Shown here: in pieces, positions 54,521-63,412 of the stretch
How the letters are laid out: the number at the start of each line of letters is the position of its first letter
How positions within the stretch are numbered: the first letter of the stretch is position 1
Origin: Novosphingobium sp.
GTDB taxonomy: Bacteria > Pseudomonadota > Alphaproteobacteria > Sphingomonadales > Sphingomonadaceae
Assembly (NCBI RefSeq): GCF_027531025.1
Contig: NZ_JAPZQX010000008.1
Coordinates: 1 to 64,000, forward strand
Direction: 5' to 3'
DNA: 64,000 bases
The notes under the pieces: model-generated
Database searches by the model: none
What the model was told of the DNA's origin: nothing
The model's input: only the letters and a program-made list of their open reading frames with translations
Position numbers and translations under genes: made by a program

Positions 54521-55954
54521 ATGACCGTCGACAAGCTCGATCCCGACCTGCTGGAGAGCGCCGCGCTTGCGGCCGAGCCGGCGGTTGAGAGCGAAAGCCT
54601 CGACGCGGAGAACACGCTCAAGCCGGAATTCGTCCGCCGGGTCCGCGACAGCCTGGAAGCGGGCGAAAACGACGCGGTTTACGGCCTGGTCGAAGGCCTG
54701 CACCCGGCCGACATCGCCGACCTGTTCGAACTGCTCGATGCCGATGAGCGCCCGGCCCTCGCCGCCGCGATCAGCGACCTGATGGGCAGCGAGGTCTATG
54801 CCGAACTGAACGACTATGTCCGCGAGGATATCGTCGAGCAGCTGCCGGCCGAGACCGTCGCCGACATCGCCGAACAGCTCGATACCGACGATGCCGTCGC
54901 CATGCTGGAAGACCTCGACGAGGAAGACCAGCAGGCGGTCCTGGCCGAGATGGAGCCGGAAGACCGCGCGGTCATCGAAGCGGCGCTGTCCTATCCCGAG
55001 GAGTCCGCCGGGCGCCTGATGAGCCGCGATTTCGTGGCCGTACCCGAACACATGACCGTGGGCGACCTGATCGATTTCCTGCGCGAAGGCCACGATCTGG
55101 CCAACGAGTTCTGGGAAGTGTTCATCGTCGATGCCCGGTTCCACCCGCTGGGCACCTGCGCGCTCAGCTGGATCCTGCGCACCCCACGCCACATCGCGCT
55201 GACCGACGTGATGCAACGCGACCAGACCCTGATCCCGGTGACGATGGACCAGGAAGAGGTGGCGCTGCGGTTCCAGAAATACGCGCTGATCTCGGCCGCG
55301 GTGGTCGATGCCGACGGGCGGCTGGTCGGCCAGATCACCGTCGACGACGTGGTCCACATCATCCAGGAAGAAGCAGGCGAGGACGTCCTGCTGCTATCCG
55401 GCGCGGGCGAAGGCGACATCAACGAACCGATCCGCGATTCCTACGTCGCCCGGGTGCGCTGGCTGATAGCCAACCTGGCGACCGCGCTGCTGGGGGCCAC
55501 GATCATCAGCAATTTCGGCGGCGCGATCGAGAAACTGGTGGCGCTGGCGGCACTCTCGCCGATGGTCGCCTCGATCGGCGGCAATGCCGGCACGCAGACC
55601 ATGGCCGTCGCGGTGCGCGCGCTCGCCACCAACCAGCTGACCCGCAGCAACACCCGCCGCATCCTGTGGCGCGAATTGCGGGTAGCGCTGCTCAACGGCG
55701 TGACTGTCGCCACGCTGATCGGCGCGGCAACCGGGCTGGTCTTTGCCAACCCCTTGCTGGGCGCGGTGATCGGCACGGCGGTGGTGGTGAATATCATCAC
55801 CGCGGGCCTCGCCGGGGTACTCGTGCCGGTCACGCTCGACCGGCTCGGCCAGGACCCGGCCGTGGCCAGTTCGGTATTCGTGACGATGATCACCGATTCG
55901 ATGGGCTTCTTCGCTTTCCTCGGCCTTGCCGTGGCTTCGGGACTGGTGGGCTGA
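54521..55954 (+). CDS. mgtE: Magnesium transporter MgtE
   Basis: This 477-residue MgtE has an N-terminal MgtE_N superhelix (residues 40-150, LHPADIADLFELLDADERP), two CBS domains near residues 150-290, and five C-terminal membrane segments with the pore-region ALSPMVASIGGNAGTQTMAVAVRALA. It is a magnesium-gated channel. No M-box or other riboswitch was seen in the 106-bp upstream gap. Confidence 0.96.
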   Translation: MTVDKLDPDLLESAALAAEPAVESESLDAENTLKPEFVRRVRDSLEAGENDAVYGLVEGLHPADIADLFELLDADERPALAAAISDLMGSEVYAELNDYVREDIVEQLPAETVADIAEQLDTDDAVAMLEDLDEEDQQAVLAEMEPEDRAVIEAALSYPEESAGRLMSRDFVAVPEHMTVGDLIDFLREGHDLANEFWEVFIVDARFHPLGTCALSWILRTPRHIALTDVMQRDQTLIPVTMDQEEVALRFQKYALISAAVVDADGRLVGQITVDDVVHIIQEEAGEDVLLLSGAGEGDINEPIRDSYVARVRWLIANLATALLGATIISNFGGAIEKLVALAALSPMVASIGGNAGTQTMAVAVRALATNQLTRSNTRRILWRELRVALLNGVTVATLIGAATGLVFANPLLGAVIGTAVVVNIITAGLAGVLVPVTLDRLGQDPAVASSVFVTMITDSMGFFAFLGLAVASGLVG

Positions 55955-55958
55955 CATC

Positions 55959-56372
55959 ATGCCGCTGCACCTCACCAAGGTAGCCTATGGGGCCCAGTCG
56001 CTCGAGGAACTGCGCAGCTGGTTCGCGACGCGCGGCGCCGAAGCCCGGCTGACCACGCGCTATCTGCCCAAGCGGCACGAGGAGATTGCGCCCACGGACG
56101 GTTCGGCAGGCGGATCGCTGTTCTGGATCTTCAAGCACCAGCTGGTGATGCGCAGCCCGATCCTGCGCTTCGAGGAGGCGGACGGCGGGCGGACCAACAT
56201 CGTCATCGCGGCCAAGCTGATCGACGTGGTGCCCCGGCCGAAGCGTGCGCATCAGGGCTGGCGCTATCTGGAAGACGCCGATGCCCCGCGCGATCTGGGC
56301 AGCGGCGAGGATGCCGGCGAAGTCCTGCCCGGCCACATCGCAGCCGATCTGGCCCGGCTGGGGCTGGTCTAG
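55959..56372 (+). CDS. DUF1489 family protein
   Basis: This 137-residue protein matches the alphaproteobacterial DUF1489 family (HLTKVAYGAQSLEELRSW, LPKRHEEI, SLFWIFKHQLVMRSPILRFE). No reaction is known. It begins 4 bp after mgtE and converges on the SDR gene, whose end overlaps its own by 4 bp. Confidence 0.9.
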   Translation: MPLHLTKVAYGAQSLEELRSWFATRGAEARLTTRYLPKRHEEIAPTDGSAGGSLFWIFKHQLVMRSPILRFEEADGGRTNIVIAAKLIDVVPRPKRAHQGWRYLEDADAPRDLGSGEDAGEVLPGHIAADLARLGLV

Positions 56373-57142
56373 CCCTCGCTCCGCAGCCGCGCGATATAGG
56401 CGCGCACGTCATATTCGATATCCCCGTCATAACGGGGCGCGGAGCGGGCAAAGGCCGCTTCCAGGGCTTCGGTCCGTTCGCCCATCGGCACCACGTTATA
56501 AGCATGGCTGACCACGAACCGCTCGCGCGCGGCGATCTGGGGCAGGATGATCTCGGCATAGCGTTCGGCGGGCATGGCCACGTCGCGCCCGCCCTCGCTG
56601 GTCAGCCCGGACAGGACCCAGCCGGGGATGATCGTGCCGGCATGGACATGCGGCGGCAGGTCTTCACGCAGGCTTTCGGTCAGGCCCAGCACCGCGTGCT
56701 TCGAGGCGATATAGGCCGCCGCGCGCGGAACGGCGCAGAACAGCGCGTTTTCCGAAGCGACATTGAAGATCGCCGAAGGATGTTCCTGCGCGGCCATGCG
56801 CGGCGCAAAGGCCGCGCAGCCGTGCCACACGCCCCAGAAATTGACCTCGAACACCTGGCGCGCGGCGGCGAGATCGGCCTTCCACAAGCGGCCGCCCCCG
56901 CCGGAGATCCCGGCATTGTTGACCAGCAGATCGACCCGCCCGAACCGCTGCCAGGCGAGGTCCGCCAGCGCCTCGACTGCGGCGGGATCGGCGACATCGC
57001 AGGCCACCACATCGTCCGAACCGTGCAGGTCGGCCAGCAGGACCTGGGCCCCGGCCGCCTTCAGCGCCGCGCCCAGGGCCCCGCCGATCCCCCCGGCCCC
57101 GCCGGTGATGACTGCCACCTGGCAGGAAAAATCCGCGCTCAT
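56369..57142 (-). CDS. Short-chain dehydrogenase/reductase
   Basis: This 257-residue SDR has the NAD(P)-binding TGGAGGIGGALG motif near residue 12, the VNNAGISGGG motif, and YIASKHAVLGL as the catalytic YxxxK. The substrate is unknown. The GTG/ATG start overlaps the upstream gene stop by 4 bp, giving a coupled DsbA(FrnE)-SDR pair. Confidence 0.93.
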   Translation of the reverse strand: MSADFSCQVAVITGGAGGIGGALGAALKAAGAQVLLADLHGSDDVVACDVADPAAVEALADLAWQRFGRVDLLVNNAGISGGGGRLWKADLAAARQVFEVNFWGVWHGCAAFAPRMAAQEHPSAIFNVASENALFCAVPRAAAYIASKHAVLGLTESLREDLPPHVHAGTIIPGWVLSGLTSEGGRDVAMPAERYAEIILPQIAARERFVVSHAYNVVPMGERTEALEAAFARSAPRYDGDIEYDVRAYIARLRSEG

Positions 57143-57840
57143 GCCTGCCGCGCCGCCAGTTCCGCCTCGCGGGCGACGACGCGGCGCAAGGCATTGGCAT
57201 AGGTTTCCGGCTCCTGCGCGCCGGGGATCAGGAACTTGCCGTTGACCAGCATGGCCGGAACGCCGGTCACGTTCATGTCATAGGCCATGCGCTGTTCTTC
57301 CAGCACCTGCTGGCCCAGCACCGGATTATCGAGCGCGGCCTCGGCGGCCGCTGGATCGATCCCCAGGCCGCTGGCGATCTCGATCAGCACGCGCGGATCG
57401 GACATGTTGCGGCGCTGCTGGAAATGGGCATCGAACAGCGCCAGTTTCAGCTCGGTCTGCTTTTCGGCTCCATACTGGGCCAGGGTCCAGAGCAGCAGCT
57501 GGTGCGCGCGGCGGGTGTTCCACAGGCGCGCCTGTGGCGCTTCGCCAGCCCCGGTATAGTCGAACGAATAGCCCGCCCGCGCGGCAATTTCCTTCATCTG
57601 CCCGCGCGCGGCCGCCGCCTGCTCGGGCGTGCGGCCATATTTGCGGGCAAGGTGCGCCTGCTGCTCCTCGCCTTCCTCCGGCATGTCGGGATTGAGCTGG
57701 AAGGCGTGCCAGCGCAGCTCCGCCTCGATCTCGCCGCTCAGGCTGTCCAGCCCCTTCTGCAGCTGGGAATAGCCGATGATGCACCAGGGGCACATCACAT
57801 CGGACCAGACGTCGATCGAGATCTTGGCGGGTGCGGTCAT
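57139..57840 (-). CDS. DsbA family oxidoreductase (FrnE-like)
   Basis: This 233-residue protein has no signal peptide, so it is likely cytoplasmic. The thioredoxin fold opens with ISIDVWSDVMCPWCIIGYSQL, whose CPWC matches the FrnE/2-hydroxychromene isomerase-like group, and includes GVPAMLVNGKFLIPGAQ. It probably handles thiol-disulfide exchange. It overlaps the SDR start and the nudC stop. Confidence 0.92.
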   Translation of the reverse strand: MTAPAKISIDVWSDVMCPWCIIGYSQLQKGLDSLSGEIEAELRWHAFQLNPDMPEEGEEQQAHLARKYGRTPEQAAAARGQMKEIAARAGYSFDYTGAGEAPQARLWNTRRAHQLLLWTLAQYGAEKQTELKLALFDAHFQQRRNMSDPRVLIEIASGLGIDPAAAEAALDNPVLGQQVLEEQRMAYDMNVTGVPAMLVNGKFLIPGAQEPETYANALRRVVAREAELAARQA

Positions 57841-58715
57841 TGTTCAAGCCACCATTTCAAGAGGTGATGGGCCACCGCGTGGGGCGGCGGGGCGATGAAG
57901 GCGGCGTCCTCGCTGCCGGTCATGGCCAGTTCCACTTCGGCGCGGGTGAACCAGCGGGCCTCGTCCAGTTCGGTCGTGTCGATGGTCAGTTCGGCGCTGT
58001 CGGCATGACTGTGGCAGCCGATCATCAGGCTGGACGGGAACGGCCAGGGCTGGCTGGCGACATAGGTCACATCGCGGACGACGACCCCGGCTTCCTCCAT
58101 TATCTCGCGCGCGACGGCATCCTCGATGCTTTCGCCCGGCTCGACGAACCCGGCCAGCGCGGAAAAGCGGCGCGGGGGAAAGCGCGGCTGGCGGCCCAGC
58201 AGCAGGTTGCCCTGATGCTCCACCAGCATGATCGTGACCGGATCGACCCGCGGGAAGTGATCGGCCTTGCAATCGTCATTCGTGCAGGTGCGCTGCCAGC
58301 CGCCCTTGGCCAGCCGGGTCGGCGATCCGCACTGGGCGCAGAAGCGGTGGCGGGCGTGCCAATCGACCAGGCTGCGCGCCCCGCCATAGGTCGCCAGCTC
58401 ACCCGGATCGAGCGCGGCCATCGCCGCCCACAGCCGGGGATTGGCCGGGCCGGTCGATCCGCCCTGCCGGGCCGGAACCTCGGCAAAGCAGGCCTTGCCC
58501 GCAGCCAGGCCCAAGAACACCAGGTCACTGTCCGGCGCGGCATCGGCCAGGGTGCCCCATTCCAGCGTGCCTTCGGGCGAGAGCACCGGATCGAGCCCGT
58601 CGAGCTTCAAGAGCCGGGCCCGCCAGTCCATCAGTGCGGCGAGGCGATCGGGATCGGCGCGGATGTGGTCGGCCCGGTCGATCGGCGAACCGGCGAAGGC
58701 GAGCGGACGGCTCAC
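57837..58715 (-). CDS. nudC: NAD(+) diphosphatase
   Basis: NudC hydrolyses NADH to NMNH and AMP and removes NAD caps from RNA. The 292-residue protein has the zinc ribbon (CAQCGS and CTNDDC), the Nudix box GFVEPGESIEDAVAREIMEEAGV, and the diagnostic SQPWPFPSSLM after it. It overlaps the serine hydrolase and FrnE genes by 4 bp each, so all four genes of this block are probably one transcript. Confidence 0.96.
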   Translation of the reverse strand: MSRPLAFAGSPIDRADHIRADPDRLAALMDWRARLLKLDGLDPVLSPEGTLEWGTLADAAPDSDLVFLGLAAGKACFAEVPARQGGSTGPANPRLWAAMAALDPGELATYGGARSLVDWHARHRFCAQCGSPTRLAKGGWQRTCTNDDCKADHFPRVDPVTIMLVEHQGNLLLGRQPRFPPRRFSALAGFVEPGESIEDAVAREIMEEAGVVVRDVTYVASQPWPFPSSLMIGCHSHADSAELTIDTTELDEARWFTRAEVELAMTGSEDAAFIAPPPHAVAHHLLKWWLEQ

Positions 58716-60037
58716 ATCGCCCCCCGCCGCGAGGCCAGGTCACCCAGCACGGCGCCCGGGAAGTCCTTCTGGATCGAGAGCGCCTCGGACGGCATGTACT
58801 GGACATAGACCCCGGCGCGCAGGCCGATCCGGGTGTTGACGAAGCCAACCGTGCCGGCTGCCCCGGCCCAGCCGAAAGTGCCGGCATCGGCGCCCTTGCC
58901 GACCCGGCCACCGGCCCCGTGGCCCGCCCCTTCGACGAAGGTGCCCTTGAGGTCGATCCCCGCCGGGATCAGGTCGGTGCAGCCCAGCGCGACGGCGGCG
59001 GCGCTCATCACCCGCTTGTTCCCGGCCATGCCGCCATTGGCGATCATCATCAGGAACTTGTCATAGTCCGCCGGGGTGCAGACCAGCCCGGCCCCGCCAA
59101 AGGCAAAGGCGGGCGGATCGAAATAGGCCGAATTCCCCGCAGGATCGATCGGCAGCGGCAGTCCGGCGAGCAGGCCGTAATTGCCAGTCAGCCGGTGTTG
59201 TTCGCTTTGCGGCACCTGGAAATAGGAACTGGTCATGCCGATCGGATCGAACATCCGCTCTTGCATGAACTCGGCAAAGCTCTTCGCGCCTGAAGCCCGT
59301 TCGATCACCAGTCCCAGCACGTCGAGCGACATCGAATAGCGCCAGGCCGTCCCCGGTTCTGCCACCAGCGGCACGGTGGCCGCCACTTTCAGGAACTCGT
59401 TGGGCGGGAGGGTCTTGACCGGCGGGCTGATGCCGGGAATCGACGTGCGCGAAAGCACCGCCGGGGTCACACCCAGCCGGAGGAGTTCGTCGTTGACCTT
59501 GTTGCGCCCCACCCCGGCATAGCCCAGGCCAGCCGTGTGGGTGAGGAGATGGCGCACGGTGATCTGCGTTTTCGCGGGCCGCGCATCAAGGCTGACCTTG
59601 GGATCGATCGCCACCTTCATGTTGGCAAATTCGGGCACGAAATCGGCAATCGGCTGATCGAGCTTCAGCTTGCCCTCGTCGATCAGCATCATCGCCGCCA
59701 TGCCGGTGACGGGCTTGGTCTGCGAATAGGCCCGGAACAGGCTGTTGGCGCCGACCGCATCGGGATCGTCAAACGCCTCGCGCCCGCGCACGATGTAGTC
59801 CGGAGCCGCCGTTCCCCAGCCCAGCGCAGCGACCATCCCGGCCACCTTGCGCTCACCCACGAACTTGTCGAGCATGGCGGTCACGCGCGGCCATTGCGCT
59901 TCCAGCGCAGCAGCGGCATGGGCCCGGCCGCTGCCCCAGGGCAGGCCGCCCAGCGCCGCACCGGCGCCCAGCAGCACGGTGGAGCGCAGCAGGTTGCGGC
60001 GCGACAGCGCAATCGCATCGTGATGGTGCAAGTTCAT
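58712..60037 (-). CDS. Serine hydrolase of the beta-lactamase family
   Basis: This 441-residue protein has a twin-arginine-type signal (SRRNLLRSTVLLGAGAALGGLPWG), then a class C beta-lactamase/esterase fold: AYSQTKPVTGMAAMMLIDEGKL carrying the SxxK catalytic Ser, TWRYSMSLDVLG (Tyr motif), and an HGAGG motif in place of KTG. Such proteins are mostly esterases rather than antibiotic-resistance enzymes. It overlaps the mutY and nudC genes. Confidence 0.9.
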   Translation of the reverse strand: MNLHHHDAIALSRRNLLRSTVLLGAGAALGGLPWGSGRAHAAAALEAQWPRVTAMLDKFVGERKVAGMVAALGWGTAAPDYIVRGREAFDDPDAVGANSLFRAYSQTKPVTGMAAMMLIDEGKLKLDQPIADFVPEFANMKVAIDPKVSLDARPAKTQITVRHLLTHTAGLGYAGVGRNKVNDELLRLGVTPAVLSRTSIPGISPPVKTLPPNEFLKVAATVPLVAEPGTAWRYSMSLDVLGLVIERASGAKSFAEFMQERMFDPIGMTSSYFQVPQSEQHRLTGNYGLLAGLPLPIDPAGNSAYFDPPAFAFGGAGLVCTPADYDKFLMMIANGGMAGNKRVMSAAAVALGCTDLIPAGIDLKGTFVEGAGHGAGGRVGKGADAGTFGWAGAAGTVGFVNTRIGLRAGVYVQYMPSEALSIQKDFPGAVLGDLASRRGAM

Positions 60038-61092
60038 TCTCCCTTGTGTTCTCTTACCGCCAGCGCGAGCCGCGCGGCCTTGGCAAACAGTGTCGGCAGG
60101 CCCGCCTGGTCAAGCTGGTCAAGCGGCCACCATTCGCCGTCTTCGCTCGCCAGCCTATCCCAATCGCGGCCCGAATAAAGCATCAATTGCAAATCGAGAT
60201 CGAAATGGGTGAAGCCATGCCGCACCACCCCGCCCGACTGCCATGGCCCCGTCAGCGCCAGTTCGGCGGCGCCATCGCCCTTCGCGCTCCAGCCATCGTC
60301 GGGCAGGGCCCGCATCCCGCCCAGCATGCCCGCGTCAGGACGCTGCACCAGCCAGACCGCGCCGTCGCGCTCGATCCAGAACGCCCGCCCGCGCCGCTGC
60401 GGCTTGGCAGCCTTGGGGGGCTTGACCGGAAACCGCTCCGCCCCGACCCACCGCCCAGCGCAAAGCTCGGCCAAAGGGCAGAGCAAGCAGCGTGGGGAGC
60501 GAGCGGTGCAGATCGTTGCCCCCAGGTCCATCATCGCCTGGGCGAAATCGCCGGGTCGCTGCATGGGAGTCAGCGCCTCGGCCGCCGTGCGGATCGCCTT
60601 GCGCGCAGCGGGCAGCGGTTCATCGATCGCGTGAAGCCGGGCGATCACTCGCTCGACATTGGCATCGACCACGGTTGCAGCTTCACCAAAGGCGATCGCG
60701 GCCACGGCGGCAGCCGTATAGGCCCCCAGCCCCGGCAGGGCGCGCAGTTCGGCCTCGGTGCCGGGAAAGACCCCGCCGCGCGCCGCCACGGCGCGGGCGC
60801 AGGCCAGCAGGTTGCGCGCCCGGGCATAGTAGCCCAGCCCCGCCCAGGCGGCCATCACCTCGGCATCGTCGGCCGCCGCCAGCGCCTCAACCGTGGGCCA
60901 GCGCGCCAGGAACTTTGCATAGTACGGAACGACCGCTGCGACCGTGGTCTGCTGCAGCATCACTTCGGACAGCCAGACGCGATAGGGATCCGGCGCGGGG
61001 TTGCCCGGCGGGCTGCGCCACGGCAGCACCCGGGCATTGGTATCGTACCAGCCCAGCAAGGCGGTCTGGATCGTGTCGGCGCTGGCATCCAT
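60034..61092 (-). CDS. mutY: Adenine DNA glycosylase MutY
   Basis: MutY removes A mispaired with 8-oxoguanine. The 352-residue protein has the helix-hairpin-helix region LPGLGAYTAAAVAAIAFGEAATVVDANVERV with the catalytic Asp, an iron-sulfur cluster motif C-x6-C-x2-C-x5-C (CTARSPRCLLCPLAELC), and a C-terminal Nudix-like domain for 8-oxoG recognition (RRGRAFWIERDGAVWLVQRP). The ATG at 61092 is chosen. It diverges from the DUF721 gene and heads the mutY-to-SDR string. Confidence 0.97.
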   Translation of the reverse strand: MDASADTIQTALLGWYDTNARVLPWRSPPGNPAPDPYRVWLSEVMLQQTTVAAVVPYYAKFLARWPTVEALAAADDAEVMAAWAGLGYYARARNLLACARAVAARGGVFPGTEAELRALPGLGAYTAAAVAAIAFGEAATVVDANVERVIARLHAIDEPLPAARKAIRTAAEALTPMQRPGDFAQAMMDLGATICTARSPRCLLCPLAELCAGRWVGAERFPVKPPKAAKPQRRGRAFWIERDGAVWLVQRPDAGMLGGMRALPDDGWSAKGDGAAELALTGPWQSGGVVRHGFTHFDLDLQLMLYSGRDWDRLASEDGEWWPLDQLDQAGLPTLFAKAARLALAVREHKGE

Positions 61093-61121
61093 GGCCGCGC
61101 TATGGCATTGCCAGCCAGACA

Positions 61122-61667
61122 ATGGAACGGGACCAAAAGGGCAAGACCGCGAACCCCGGCAAGCAGCCGCGCCGTTATGAACGGCCGCGCGGCGGCGCGC
61201 CGCGCGCGATCGCGGAGCTGATGCCCGAAGTGGGCCGCACCGCGTTCCGCCGGTTCGGCTTCATCCAGTCGAGCGTGGTGACCCGCTGGCCCGACATCGT
61301 CGGCCCCACCCACGCCCGGATCTGCATGCCCGAAGCGATCCGCTTCCCCCCCGGCGAGAAGCGCGACGGAATCCTGCAGCTGGTCGTGGTGCCTGCCCAC
61401 GCACCGATGATCAGCCACGTGATCCCCGAAATCATCGAGCGGGTGAATCGCTTTTTCGGTTACAGTGCAGTGGCAAAGGTCAAGATCCGGCAAGGCGCGG
61501 TTCAGCCGCCGGCTGATGAAAGACGGCCGACCGCCCCGCCCTCGCTCAAGCCGATTCCGGTGGAACTGGGCGATTCCCTGCGCGATATCGGCGATCCGGA
61601 ATTGCGCGCCGTGCTCGAATCGCTCGCCCGCAGCCTGGGCACGAAGGAAGAGGAACCCAAGTCTTGA
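61122..61667 (+). CDS. DUF721 (DciA-like) protein
   Basis: This 181-residue protein has a basic N-terminus (MERDQKGKTANPGKQPRRYERPR) and the DUF721 core RFGFIQSSVVTRWPDIVGPTHARICMPEAIRF and HAPMISHVIPEIIERVNRFFGYSAV. DciA-type proteins help load the replicative helicase where DnaC is absent; assignment of that role here is by family. It overlaps the TTG start of the first DsbA-like gene by 4 bp. Confidence 0.9.
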   Translation: MERDQKGKTANPGKQPRRYERPRGGAPRAIAELMPEVGRTAFRRFGFIQSSVVTRWPDIVGPTHARICMPEAIRFPPGEKRDGILQLVVVPAHAPMISHVIPEIIERVNRFFGYSAVAKVKIRQGAVQPPADERRPTAPPSLKPIPVELGDSLRDIGDPELRAVLESLARSLGTKEEEPKS

Positions 61668-62341
61668 AGCATCTGCTCCGCCCGCTCCTGGCCGTTTCGG
61701 TCGCTGCGCTGACCATCGGTGCCGTCCCGCCCGTTAACTGGAACGCCGTGGTCAACCGCACTGCCCTGCCCAGCCACGTGATCGGCAATCCGGCGGCCAA
61801 GGTGAAGCTGACCAAGTGGATCAGCTATACCTGCCCGTCCTGCGCCCGGTTCGAACTGGAATCCGATGCGGCGCTGAAGCTGCAATATATCCGCAGCGGC
61901 CAGCTCTCGCTAGAAGTGCGGCATTTCGTGCGCGATCCGATCGACCTGACCGTGGCGATGCTGACCAATTGCGGGCCGAAGGAGAAGTTCTCGCTCAATC
62001 ATTCGGCCTTCATCCGCAGCCAGACGGTGTGGCTGGGCAACATGGCCCGGACGACCCCGGCGCAGCAGCAGCGCTGGTCAACCGGCGACCTGCTGGCGCG
62101 CAGCCGTGCGATCGCCAGCGACCTGAAGTTCTACGAGATCATGGCCACCCGCGGCTACGACCGGACCACGGTTGACCGCTGCCTCGCCGATGCTGGCATG
62201 GCCAAGCGCCTCGCCGACGGGACCGAGGCTGGCCAGAAGCTGGGGATCGACCACACCCCGTCCTTCGCGATCAACGGCCAGCTGTTGCTCGGCACCAGTG
62301 GCTGGAGCCTGCTCGAGCCGCAATTGCAGGCGCGGATGTAG
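61664..62341 (+). CDS. DsbA-fold thioredoxin-domain protein 1
   Basis: This 225-residue exported protein has a signal (RPLLAVSVAALTIGA) and a thioredoxin fold with WISYTCPSCARFELESDAAL carrying the CPSC active site, then an all-helical insert and the cis-Pro loop HTPSFAINGQLLLG. It should oxidise or isomerise disulfides in the periplasm. The TTG start overlaps the DUF721 stop (TTGA). Its own TAG stop uses the first base of an inverted-repeat element. Confidence 0.9.
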   Translation: MKHLLRPLLAVSVAALTIGAVPPVNWNAVVNRTALPSHVIGNPAAKVKLTKWISYTCPSCARFELESDAALKLQYIRSGQLSLEVRHFVRDPIDLTVAMLTNCGPKEKFSLNHSAFIRSQTVWLGNMARTTPAQQQRWSTGDLLARSRAIASDLKFYEIMATRGYDRTTVDRCLADAGMAKRLADGTEAGQKLGIDHTPSFAINGQLLLGTSGWSLLEPQLQARM

Positions 62342-62604
62342 GCCGTAAACCCATGATCGGCGCCATCGAGGTTCGAGTCAAAATGGCTCGGTGCAAGAAG
62401 GGAAGGCGAAGGAATATGTCGATATTTCGAGGCTTCCCGACGCAGCAATGGGCCATTTTGGCCGAATCCCTGCGGGACGCCGGAATGGCTTCCAGCTCAG
62501 ACAAACCCGCCCTTGGCAAGGCAACCAGCCTTCCCGGCGGGCGGCTCCGCCCGATCTGTTCGCCATTCCAGCGCCTCGATGGCGCCGACCATGGGTTTAC
62601 GGCC
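62341..62604. mobile_element. 264-bp MITE-like element with 31-bp inverted ends
   Basis: The ends 62341-62371 and 62574-62604 are inverted repeats matching at 30 of 31 positions (GGCCGTAAACCCATG... outward). Both sides are flanked by TA, as expected for a target duplication of IS630/Tc1-mariner-type elements. No transposase fits in 264 bp, so it would be non-autonomous. The insertion lies exactly between two dsbA-like genes, and the element's left base completes the stop codon of the first. No other copy is in this window. Confidence 0.6.
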
Positions 62605-62606
62605 TA

Positions 62607-63311
62607 ATGCTGTGGCGCGGGTTTGCAGCCAGCGCCATCGCCCTCGCGGCGGCCCTGATCCTGACCGGCGCCGCCGCGCCCAAGGGCAAGCCGCGCGAGA
62701 AGGACTGGACGGGCACCGTCACGATCAGTCCGCAAGGCTATCATGTCCAGGGCAATCCCCAGGCGGCGATCCGGCTGATCGAATATGTCAGCTATTCCTG
62801 CCCGCACTGCGGCATCTTCGAGATGGAAGGCGGCGATGAACTGCGCGAACGGTTCATCAAGCCTGGCACGGTGGCCTATGAGCTGCGCCCGTTCTTCCTC
62901 AACGAGATCGACAAGACCGTCTCGCTCCTGGCCTATTGCGGCCCTCCAGCGAAGTTCTTCGGCAACACCACCCAGTTGCTGAAGTTTCAGCACGACTGGC
63001 TGCGCAACCCGACCCGCGCCCAGGCCCAACGCTGGTCCGATCCGGACTGGAACCGGCGCGCCCAGGCCATGACCGAGGACCTGGGGCTCTACGCCATGAT
63101 GGAAGCGCGCGGCTACAAACGGGCCGAGCTCGACAAGTGCCTGGCCGACGAGGCGCTGGCCGCGCAATTGCAGAAAGGGACCGAGGACGCCTTCTACAAG
63201 GAAGGTGTGAAAGGCACCCCGGCCTTCCAGCTGAACGGCCAGCTGGTACCCGAAAACACCTGGCCGGCCTTGCGCCAGCGCCTGGCTGGAACCATGAAAG
63301 GTTTCGTCTGA
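62607..63311 (+). CDS. DsbA-fold thioredoxin-domain protein 2
   Basis: This 234-residue exported protein has a signal peptide (ASAIALAAALILTGAAA) and a thioredoxin fold with YVSYSCPHCGIFEMEGG carrying the CPHC active site, the classical DsbA motif, then KGTPAFQLNGQLVPE as the cis-Pro loop. It is a periplasmic disulfide oxidase candidate. Its ATG begins 2 bp after the MITE-like element, so the element forms its 5' region. Confidence 0.92.
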   Translation: MLWRGFAASAIALAAALILTGAAAPKGKPREKDWTGTVTISPQGYHVQGNPQAAIRLIEYVSYSCPHCGIFEMEGGDELRERFIKPGTVAYELRPFFLNEIDKTVSLLAYCGPPAKFFGNTTQLLKFQHDWLRNPTRAQAQRWSDPDWNRRAQAMTEDLGLYAMMEARGYKRAELDKCLADEALAAQLQKGTEDAFYKEGVKGTPAFQLNGQLVPENTWPALRQRLAGTMKGFV

Positions 63312-63412
63312 GACTCCTGTGGAGAAGCCTGTGCGTGGTACAGGCGCTCCTTCCCGCTCAACTGCCGCTCGGCTAGCCTTGGCGGCTCGATTCCAGAGGA
63401 TTTGTGCGAATC
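63312..63412 (+). promoter_or_regulatory. Intergenic region with three GANTC sites
   Basis: GACTC (63312-63316), GATTC (63389-63393) and GAATC (63408-63412) all fall in this 101-bp gap, the last directly before the ATG at 63413. GANTC is the CcrM/GcrA target in alphaproteobacteria, so the gene may be cell-cycle controlled. Inference. Confidence 0.4.
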
